Positions 14,105-20,992 of a stretch of DNA of 20,992 bases are shown here, piece by piece. The first letter of the stretch is position 1, and each line of letters begins with the position of its first letter. Origin of the DNA: a virus; IMG/VR virus record IMGVR_UViG_3300028197_000620, positions 1-20,992 of that record. One strand, 5' to 3'. The position numbers were made by a program, and so were the translations under genes. The notes under the pieces are model-generated. The model did not search any database and was not told the origin of the DNA. It was given only the letters and a program-made list of their open reading frames with translations.

Positions 14105-15748
14105 ATGGCACAATACTACAATTCAATTAAGACAATGAAAACCGCTCGTATTGGCACTATTTTGCCATGGAGCGGAAATGGATTTGAAGGATTTTCTGTT
14201 GATAACATCCCTAGAGGATGGATAATTAGTAATGGGAGAGAAGTTTCTGCTAATGATTATCCATTATTGGCATCTCATTTGGGTACAACTTATGGAGGTA
14301 ATTTTATAGGTGAATTTCCTAATTATGAACTTAGTGATACATTCACTCTTCCAAATATAACAAATAGATGTATGATGGATTTGGAACCAGAATACTTAAA
14401 TGATGAAAAATATCAAGCAGGAGGAGGTGATATATTAAATATTCAATATAATAGTGTTGGTGATAAAATTTCTAATCTAATCGTTGGATTTGGTACAACG
14501 GCAGTTATTCCAACAGGATATTCTGCTGCTGCTGATATTGATTTTGTACTTGAACCTGGGGTTTCATTGACGGGTAAGTATACTGAAATGCAGATAACTG
14601 ACCCAACATTCCAAACATCTATTACTACTTTGAATAGAAAACTGGGTATTAATCATACTCCTTCCCATAATCACCCAGGAAGTGTTGAATCTGCTCAATC
14701 TAGTTTTTTCGGACCTCAAGTATTTACATCGTCTCAAGTAGAAGTTAGTGGAAATAACCAGCATCAAGCATGTAGTATAATTTCGTCTAAAAACAACCAG
14801 TGTGATATTTTACCTAATATACAATCGGCACCTGACTGGCAATTTGGTAAAACCTTAATGGCATATTATGGTAGTGAATCATATGAACAAACTCTTCCAA
14901 CCATGGATAGATTTCATAATTTTGTGAGTGATGCTGGAAAAGATTATTGGTCTGAAGTTCCTGCTCCTGATTGGCATGATGGTACTGCTACAAGAAATAG
15001 TCCTCAAGCAATTAGTCAGGATGTTAATTTTGCTGGATCACTATATACAGATCAATTTCCATATGAACCACTAAAAACTCATTCTAATATGGCATGGACT
15101 GGATTGTTTCCAAAACCAACAGTCTTTGGAAATAGAAGAAATTTTTATGGACATGGCAGTGGTATCTATGAAGAGATTGTAGATAACCCAGAAAACCCTG
15201 CAGTTGTTTTTACCGTAGATCCAGTAACTGTTGCTCCATCAGTTACTGAATTTGAGTTACCTGCAGGAACTGATATTAAAACAACACATACATCTGGAAC
15301 AGCACCAAATGTAAAGGTCTGGTATCAGTATGATAAGATTCACCCATGGCAAATGCTTGATGGTCCTGCATTTGCAAAAGGAACATATGTTACTTCTATT
15401 GAAAGAACCGCAGGAACAACAGACGCTGATTATGTATATACTGTCACTATATCTCTGCCTGCAATAGGAGCAGCCTCTAGTCCTATATTCTTTAGGGAAG
15501 GAACATGGCCAACTTCTATGAGTAATTTTGGAAATAATGATCCTAATCAGGCAGCATTTCTTTCGCATAATCATGGTACATTTGATATTCAAATGTCAAG
15601 GGGATCATTAAATGCTCCATTTACATATAATGTAGATGAAATAAGTATTGGATCTGTTGCACCAGATAATCTTGATGACGCTCTAAATATAGTAGTTGAT
15701 ACAGATCAACCGTCAATTAATATAATTTTTCTTATTAAAGCATTCTAA
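14105..15748 (+). CDS. Tail-collar-domain fibre protein with HxH metal-site motifs (547 aa)
   Basis: Residues 16-92 form a phage tail collar domain (Pfam Collar, as in T4 short tail fibre gp12): GTILPWSG, IPRGWIISNGREVSANDYPLL, GTTYGG, then FTLPNITNRC. Histidine motifs follow at H184-x3-H188-N-H190 and H488-N-H490. Comparable HxH motifs bind metal ions in the T4 fibre tip proteins, so an elongated trimeric, metal-stabilised tip is a reasonable inference. The C-terminus ends SINIIFLIKAF. No membrane segment or signal peptide is seen, as expected for a cytoplasmically assembled virion part. It starts 6 bases after the giant gene, and its stop overlaps the next start by one base, implying one late transcript. 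It is a fibre or adhesin component; receptor unknown. Confidence 0.88.
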   Translation: MAQYYNSIKTMKTARIGTILPWSGNGFEGFSVDNIPRGWIISNGREVSANDYPLLASHLGTTYGGNFIGEFPNYELSDTFTLPNITNRCMMDLEPEYLNDEKYQAGGGDILNIQYNSVGDKISNLIVGFGTTAVIPTGYSAAADIDFVLEPGVSLTGKYTEMQITDPTFQTSITTLNRKLGINHTPSHNHPGSVESAQSSFFGPQVFTSSQVEVSGNNQHQACSIISSKNNQCDILPNIQSAPDWQFGKTLMAYYGSESYEQTLPTMDRFHNFVSDAGKDYWSEVPAPDWHDGTATRNSPQAISQDVNFAGSLYTDQFPYEPLKTHSNMAWTGLFPKPTVFGNRRNFYGHGSGIYEEIVDNPENPAVVFTVDPVTVAPSVTEFELPAGTDIKTTHTSGTAPNVKVWYQYDKIHPWQMLDGPAFAKGTYVTSIERTAGTTDADYVYTVTISLPAIGAASSPIFFREGTWPTSMSNFGNNDPNQAAFLSHNHGTFDIQMSRGSLNAPFTYNVDEISIGSVAPDNLDDALNIVVDTDQPSINIIFLIKAF

Positions 15749-17175
15749 TGACAGTAGCTTACTCAAAAGAAAGATCTAAATATGGAAATTTAACAGGTCA
15801 AATAATTATTTGGCCTGTTGAGATAAGTCCGGATATTAATAGTTCTTCAAACAAGAGAGATTTACCCTCTGGTTATTTAAGATGTGATGGAACTGCATAT
15901 AATGTTGCAGATTATCCTCAATTAGCCGCTATATGTGGATCTGGATCAACAGGTAAATTTATTAGAAGAGATTTAAATGGTGATAATCTCCAAGTAATAG
16001 CTGATGAACAATTTGTTGTTCCCGATTTAGGATCTAAATATCCCAAACCAACTAGTGGAGCAGATACTGGTTCATATAGATCAGTTCGTGTAGTAACACA
16101 AGCTGGTAACGAAACTAATCGCTCTGGTATAGGAATTGAAGCAACATCAACTCTTGGATTATCAATCAATTTAACATATTCTGGAACTTTTGTTGTTTCA
16201 TCTCAAACAATTGAAATGAGAGGTAGACCATCGTGGACTATTGGAACTCAATTTGGAAGAAGAACGGATCCTGAAACTGTTAGTGAAGTTGCTATGCATG
16301 GACATATGCACTTTTTTAATGGTGTTAGAACTAGAATTAAATCCACAAATGAAGTTGATTCATCTGCACCAACAACGGCATTACCTGCTAAAGCCATTGG
16401 GCAAGTATCATTCTTTAATGCAACTACCATACCAATTGATGATTGGTTAGATGCTACGATGGCGGATGGAGCATCTAATTTTCCAGGTAATAATCAACCA
16501 CCATGCAGAGCAATGGCATCTAATGCATATGCTCGTGGATATGAATTTTACTTTGGTTCCTTTGATGGTGTTGCGCTTGGAGGAATTTTTGGAGATCCTA
16601 CAGCATATAGTAATGGTTGCTTTAACTCCGGAGCCATACTAGAAGATCAATGGAGATATATCTGTCTTTTGACTGATAAATGGAATAATTATCCAATTAG
16701 TAGTAATAATTATCAATTAAATAATTTAGAACCATATAGTGATTCGGGTTCAATTATTTTAGGAGTTTGTGTTCAAGATGATATGAATAATAAAATAACT
16801 ACTGCTCAAGATGTTAATGCAACATATACAACTGGAACTGCTCCAAAAGACTGGAGAGATATCTCTTTAGTTGATGCAGTTCCTCTAAATACAAATACTC
16901 AAGGCGCATCAGCGCAGCAGAACTTTGTTTACGCTTCTTTGTTTAATAGTTTTTCCGAATCTCAGGAATTAAATCAACAGAATGGTGATCCCACAGAACA
17001 CTTTCATAAGTTAAATATTGACAAAGGTGATCATAATTTTGCATTAGTTACTGATCCGTTAGAATTATCTCCTGATGCACTAGTTACAACATTAAACTTG
17101 TCGGTAGATAACTCTGCGTCTGTAGATAGTGTTGCAACTCCATTTATCGTATTAGAATATCTGATAAAAATTTAA
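15748..17175 (+). CDS. Tail-collar-domain fibre protein (475 aa)
   Basis: This is the second of three consecutive collar proteins. Residues 17-95 (GQIIIWP, LPSGYLRCDGTAYNVADYPQLA, GSTGKF, QFVVPDLG) match the tail collar domain. H184-G-H186-M-H188 and H418-F-H420 are HxH motifs of the fibre-tip type. The protein ends FIVLEYLIKI, a variant of the LIKAF end of its two neighbours. It differs strongly from the 547-residue protein outside the collar and C-terminal elements, so any duplication is old. The start overlaps the preceding stop as TAATG, a translational-coupling arrangement, and the next gene starts one base after its stop. It most likely forms part of the same tail-tip apparatus. Confidence 0.87.
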   Translation: MTVAYSKERSKYGNLTGQIIIWPVEISPDINSSSNKRDLPSGYLRCDGTAYNVADYPQLAAICGSGSTGKFIRRDLNGDNLQVIADEQFVVPDLGSKYPKPTSGADTGSYRSVRVVTQAGNETNRSGIGIEATSTLGLSINLTYSGTFVVSSQTIEMRGRPSWTIGTQFGRRTDPETVSEVAMHGHMHFFNGVRTRIKSTNEVDSSAPTTALPAKAIGQVSFFNATTIPIDDWLDATMADGASNFPGNNQPPCRAMASNAYARGYEFYFGSFDGVALGGIFGDPTAYSNGCFNSGAILEDQWRYICLLTDKWNNYPISSNNYQLNNLEPYSDSGSIILGVCVQDDMNNKITTAQDVNATYTTGTAPKDWRDISLVDAVPLNTNTQGASAQQNFVYASLFNSFSESQELNQQNGDPTEHFHKLNIDKGDHNFALVTDPLELSPDALVTTLNLSVDNSASVDSVATPFIVLEYLIKI

Positions 17176-17176
17176 A

Positions 17177-20100
17177 ATGACATCTTCAGCTCCTAATTAC
17201 AGAAATACCAGGCAACTTTATTACTCCGATAAAGCGAGTGATTCTACGGAAATTGGAACAATTATCAATTCTTTTAAAACAATTGATAATGTCTATGATA
17301 ATGAGTATATTCCAAATATCGTTAATACATCATATACAGTACAATCTGGAGATGCGAAAACTGAAGAGAATCCAGAATATCAATATCCTGGATACTTATA
17401 TTGTGATGGATCTGAATATAATATTTCAGACTTCCCTCTTTTATATGGTATTATCGGAAATGAATATGGTGGAGAGTCTAGACCCGGAATTAAAGTAAAA
17501 AATAGAGGTTCTGGATATCCAACAGATCAATCTATGACTATAGAGTTTGATGCTCCACCAGGATATAATGCAAGTAACCCAGGCAATTTAGAAAAAATAG
17601 AAGCAACGATTGTTGTAGCAACTAATGGTAAAGTATTTACAGTAACTGCTACTAAATTAGGTTTTGGTTATGATGCTGCAAATCCACCATCATTTACTTT
17701 ACAAAATTCTGGTAGTGGATCTGGATTAAATTTAACGTATAACTTTAATAGTAATGGACAAATTACTGCTATTAGTACAGTAAATATTCTCAGTTATTAT
17801 GGTGAATCTGATTTAGGAACATTTAAAGTTCCTGATTTAAAAGCACGAAAAGTTGTTGGATATGGTAATGTATATGGACCAGGATCACCAACTATTGGGT
17901 TAATTACTCTTGGTGCTGGAGCAAAGTTTACTGGTGGAAGTTGGGTATTTACTAAAGATTCTCAGCAAGGATATTTTTCATTGGGAACTATTACTACTGT
18001 TGGATACGATAACGTAACTGATACTGTTTCTACTAGAGTTGTTGGAACACAAACCGTTGATGTTACAATGACTAAGAAAAGACTTCAGGGTGTACCACAA
18101 CACACTCATTACATTTACCATACAGAAGCTGCTCAGGATATCGCAGCACTTCCTGGATTTTCTGGCGACAGATATCTTGCTGCATATGATAATACAAATA
18201 AAGGTCTACAGCAATTTTTTCCTGTTGGCGGCATACCTTTTGAGCACTCACATGCGTTATTAAAAAGTCCACTCACATCCAATACTGTTGCTACATATGA
18301 TATCTTTGATTATGCTGCAGGTGCTGAAGGAACTGGATCTACAAAATGGGGATATGAAAATAATGAATATTATATGGCGTCAGGTGATGAAGGAGCAGGA
18401 ACTTATGAATTATTAACTTATATTCCTTCAACAGTATTTAAAACATTATCATCTGTTTCTGTTATTGGAGGAAGAACTGTATTTACTGGTGGAGTTCCTA
18501 TTGTAGAATATACCTCTGTAAATAGTTATACTGGTAATACACAGACTTTAACTATCCCTACAACTTGGGAAACTATGTTAATCATTGCTGCAGGTGGTGG
18601 CGGTGGTGGGTCAGATGGATCTGCAGCTGGGGGAGATGGCGGAGATACCACAGTCCAAATTGATGATGGTTCTGCATTAAAAGTCGTAGCAGGCGGAGGT
18701 AAGGGTGCTTCTGGTACAACTGGTGGAAATGGTGGAACTAATGTAATTTCAGGAACTGTAGGTCCATCGCTATCTACTCTACAAAATAAAAGTACTGCTG
18801 GTACATCTGGCAATAGTGGACCATTTCCAGCATTTACTTATCCTAATAATCCTAATCAATTTGGTAAAGGTGGTATTAGCACGGGTGCAGCAGCAGCAAA
18901 TTATGGTACGGATGGTATTCACAAATATGTAAGTCAATCTGGACCTAGTGGTGATAGTGGAAATAAATCTGGTAGTGGCAGTATTAGTCTTACTGGTGCT
19001 AATTTTACAAAAATTGAGTTCTATATTGCAGGTGGCCGTGGAGGTCATAAAGCAAATCCTGGTGGTAATGGCGCACCTGGAAAAATAGGTGGAAGTGGTG
19101 GTCCTGGTTCGGTACTTCATATTGCTGTAGCAAATCCCACTGGAGGATTTTCAGGAACTTATGAAACTGGGTCTAATGGTTTAAATAGTCAAAGTGGTGG
19201 CAGTGGTGCTTCCGGATCTAGTGGAGGAACTGGCGGTAACAGAAACGGAAATGGGCAAAATGGCGCAGGTGGTGGCGGTGGATCATTAATTAAATCTTCC
19301 GGATCTATAATAGCTGGCGCTGGTGGCGGTGGCGGCGGTGGAGGATATGATGGAACTCAGAATGTACAAGGATACCCAGGTTCAGGTAACAATACCCCTG
19401 GATGGAACAGTGATAGTCCATTAGCAACTACCTCTAATCTATTTGCTGGCGGTGGTGCTAATGGTAAGAATGCAGCATGTAATGGTGGTGGAGGCGGCGG
19501 CGGCGGTGGCGGTATCGCTACTTCTTCATACACTGCTAACGGTGGCGGTAAAGGTGGTGGAGGTGGTGGTGCTGCTTCCCACGGTGGTGGTAAAGGTGGT
19601 GGTCGTGGTATGACTTCCTATAAAACCAACATATTCCAATTAGTTAGTCAAAGTTCATCTAATACTCAAAGTGGTTATGTAAGATGGGTATATGAATCTG
19701 ATAATAGTTATTGGACTGACGGCGGCGGCGGCGGTGGATCAGGTGGATATCTTTATAGTTTAATTGATAAGAGTCAATTAGGAGAAGCTGGTAATGCAAC
19801 TATTACTGTTGGTGGTGCTGGTAGTAGACCAAGTGGTGTAAGTGGTCCTGGTGCAGGATTTGCAGCAGTTAATTTTGGTGTTGTTGTTGGATATGAGGGT
19901 GGAAGTAGTGATGTTGTTGCCGGTGAATTAATTATTGATGCTGATCCAAAATCACAAATTTATACATCTGGTTCTGGGGTAGGAAATGCCGGAGGATTTA
20001 AACTACCAACAACACAAGTCCCCGAAGTAGAAATTCTTGGTGGTGGCGGTGGAACTGGTGCTACTGCAACAGTTAGTCTTTCTGGTGGTGCTGTTGCTGA

Positions 20101-20938
20101 TATTACTTTAGGTTCTGCTGGAGCTAACTATACTGCAGTTCCTGAAGTTCGTATCAAACATGGTGCAGGAACAAAAGCATATGCAACAGCAACTGTAGAT
20201 CAAAATGCAAAAACTGTTACTGGAGTTGACTTGGCAGCATCTGTAGTCCCTGCTGCATATACACATTATGTTAAACTTAGTGGTACTGCTAATCAAAGAT
20301 ATATCACACTTAAAGAGCACGATTGCACAAATGTCCGTAGGTTTACAATCAAAGTTGCTCGTGGTAATGGATCAAATGGTGGTGAAAATCCGGAACATGG
20401 TGGAGATGAATTAAAATTATATTTTAATAAAGATCTTTCTGATAATTATAATGGTGCTACTAATTTCTTAGGCGTTATTGTTCCTATTCCAACTGCAAAT
20501 GAAATTGCTACTGGTTATGATGGATCTAGTGGAGACACTAAATGGTATTGGTATTCTATAGAATTACCTGAAGCAGCACAATCTGAAAATGTGAGGTTTA
20601 AAATTGTGCAGGATAGAAATCCTGGTTCATCTGCTAATGATAATTCTGGTGATACAGATCACTATGGTATTTGTGATTTCATCTATGAATATAATGAAAT
20701 AACTGAACTTGTATTTGTACCTGCAGACGGTGCTATTCCAAAATCTGCAGATAAATTATCATATACAGTTGAAGGTAGAGAGAGCAGCATTTACACAACA
20801 GGTGCAACAGGACTTGATGCTAAATTTACATTAAATTCTAAGAATCCAATTTTACCAACAGCAGTGATTGATCCTGATTATCCTAAACCTGTGCTTGAAC
20901 CGTATCATCTTTGCAAGTATCTAATCAAAGCATTCTAA
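17177..20938 (+). CDS. Large collar-domain tail-tip adhesin with glycine-rich receptor-binding region (1253 aa)
   Basis: The collar domain is split. Its first half (about 70-102, PGYLYCDGSEYNISDFPLLYG, GNEYGG) and last part (214-221, GTFKVPDL) flank an insert (about 103-207) with RGSGYP and GFGYDAANPP motifs. HxH motifs lie at H309-T-H311 and H357-S-H359. A TLTIPTTWETMLIIAAGGGG segment leads into a glycine-rich region (about 472-910) with runs of up to 10 Gly, as in glycine-rich phage fibre domains. By analogy with gp38-type adhesins this may pack as polyglycine II helices and bind the receptor. About 940-1015 repeats the insert type (GGTGATATV, GANYTAVPEVRI). About 1028-1175 looks like a beta-sandwich, possibly Reelin-like or carbohydrate-binding, which is uncertain. 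It ends CKYLIKAF. It starts one base after the previous stop, and GGN/GGT-rich DNA makes its centre locally G-rich. Confidence 0.88.
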   Translation: MTSSAPNYRNTRQLYYSDKASDSTEIGTIINSFKTIDNVYDNEYIPNIVNTSYTVQSGDAKTEENPEYQYPGYLYCDGSEYNISDFPLLYGIIGNEYGGESRPGIKVKNRGSGYPTDQSMTIEFDAPPGYNASNPGNLEKIEATIVVATNGKVFTVTATKLGFGYDAANPPSFTLQNSGSGSGLNLTYNFNSNGQITAISTVNILSYYGESDLGTFKVPDLKARKVVGYGNVYGPGSPTIGLITLGAGAKFTGGSWVFTKDSQQGYFSLGTITTVGYDNVTDTVSTRVVGTQTVDVTMTKKRLQGVPQHTHYIYHTEAAQDIAALPGFSGDRYLAAYDNTNKGLQQFFPVGGIPFEHSHALLKSPLTSNTVATYDIFDYAAGAEGTGSTKWGYENNEYYMASGDEGAGTYELLTYIPSTVFKTLSSVSVIGGRTVFTGGVPIVEYTSVNSYTGNTQTLTIPTTWETMLIIAAGGGGGGSDGSAAGGDGGDTTVQIDDGSALKVVAGGGKGASGTTGGNGGTNVISGTVGPSLSTLQNKSTAGTSGNSGPFPAFTYPNNPNQFGKGGISTGAAAANYGTDGIHKYVSQSGPSGDSGNKSGSGSISLTGANFTKIEFYIAGGRGGHKANPGGNGAPGKIGGSGGPGSVLHIAVANPTGGFSGTYETGSNGLNSQSGGSGASGSSGGTGGNRNGNGQNGAGGGGGSLIKSSGSIIAGAGGGGGGGGYDGTQNVQGYPGSGNNTPGWNSDSPLATTSNLFAGGGANGKNAACNGGGGGGGGGGIATSSYTANGGGKGGGGGGAASHGGGKGGGRGMTSYKTNIFQLVSQSSSNTQSGYVRWVYESDNSYWTDGGGGGGSGGYLYSLIDKSQLGEAGNATITVGGAGSRPSGVSGPGAGFAAVNFGVVVGYEGGSSDVVAGELIIDADPKSQIYTSGSGVGNAGGFKLPTTQVPEVEILGGGGGTGATATVSLSGGAVADITLGSAGANYTAVPEVRIKHGAGTKAYATATVDQNAKTVTGVDLAASVVPAAYTHYVKLSGTANQRYITLKEHDCTNVRRFTIKVARGNGSNGGENPEHGGDELKLYFNKDLSDNYNGATNFLGVIVPIPTANEIATGYDGSSGDTKWYWYSIELPEAAQSENVRFKIVQDRNPGSSANDNSGDTDHYGICDFIYEYNEITELVFVPADGAIPKSADKLSYTVEGRESSIYTTGATGLDAKFTLNSKNPILPTAVIDPDYPKPVLEPYHLCKYLIKAF
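18590..19756 (+). repeat. Low-complexity glycine-codon tracts (GGN runs)
   Basis: Repeated runs of GGT/GGC/GGA codons occur, for example near 18594-18609, 19318-19344, 19483-19512, 19555-19570 and 19720-19740. Mixed synonymous codons keep the DNA from being a simple microsatellite while the protein stays poly-Gly. This suggests selection on the glycine sequence rather than slippage alone. The tracts break into about five blocks separated by non-Gly segments. Confidence 0.85.
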
Positions 20939-20965
20939 ATACACCTGGGAACCTATATTAAAGAT

Positions 20966-20992
20966 ATGTCTATTTCTAGTAATTCATCAGTT
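20966..20992 (+). CDS. Start of a further gene (partial, runs off window)
   Basis: An ATG at 20966 opens a frame MSISSNSSV that is still open at the window end. It begins 27 bases after the stop of the 1253-residue adhesin, on the same strand. AAAG lies a few bases upstream as a weak ribosome binding site. Only nine codons are visible, so the product cannot be named; by position it is likely another late structural or tail protein. Confidence 0.55.

Noticed and set aside
18526-19120. Minus-strand ORFs rich in Pro or Thr/Cys opposite the glycine-rich region
   Set aside because: These are antisense readings of GGN codon runs, not genes. No start signal or family resemblance is seen.
20934-20941. 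TCTAAATA as a late promoter for the final partial gene
   Set aside because: It has one mismatch at a key base, overlaps the stop codon of the previous gene, and is weak evidence in A+T-rich DNA. Co-transcription explains the last gene equally well.
1-20992. CRISPR arrays, insertion sequences, integrase or attachment sites
   Set aside because: No regularly spaced identical repeats, transposase-like ORF or integrase is present. The regular repeats found are coding repeats with diverged units.

Overview
The window looks like part of the genome of a T4-like marine cyanophage (cyanomyovirus). Four things support this: an exact T4-type late promoter box (TATAAATA, 2273-2280); a CpeT-type phycobiliprotein-lyase gene, a known cyanophage auxiliary gene; a transfer-messenger RNA whose tag begins with the cyanobacterial ANNIV motif; and a long block of tail-fibre/tail-collar structural genes. 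The genus was read from gene content only. All genes lie on the + strand.

Region 1 (1-2311) is a compact RNA and small-gene block. It holds the 3' end of a tRNA-Ile or tRNA-Met, tRNA-Leu(UAA), two small genes of unknown function, cpeT, tRNA-Thr(UGU), a split and circularly permuted tmRNA (ssrA) with tRNA-Tyr(GUA) between its two pieces, a 2-oxoglutarate/Fe(II) oxygenase gene, and tRNA-Asn(GUU). The acceptor piece of the tmRNA (about 1198-1248) comes first and the coding piece (1338 to about 1523-1546) comes last. A 7-bp acceptor stem containing the G3.U70 alanine identity pair, and an 8-bp second helix, rejoin the pieces. No tRNA with a visible 3' end encodes CCA. There is no unexplained gap over 300 bases here: 1147-1559 is filled by RNA genes.

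Region 2 (2312-20965) is a late virion module. The late promoter is followed by one giant gene (2321-14098, 3925 codons) with a beta-helix-like N-terminus, five about 130-residue helical repeats, four strictly 36-residue Cys repeats, and a fibre-like C-terminal half. Three tail-collar-domain proteins (547, 475 and 1253 aa) follow with gaps of 6, -1 and 1 bases. Each carries HxH motifs like those that bind metal in T4 fibre tips, and two end in LIKAF. The last has a glycine-rich region suited to a polyglycine II receptor-binding tip. A sixth structural-region gene begins at 20966 and runs off the window.

The two regions fit one programme. The RNA block supplies tRNAs for A+T-rich codons and a ribosome-rescue RNA during infection, while the late module makes the tail fibre and adhesin apparatus that recognises the cyanobacterial host. 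The strongest novelty candidate is the phage-borne permuted tmRNA that uses a tRNA gene as its intervening segment and encodes an unusual tag ending in LATA.
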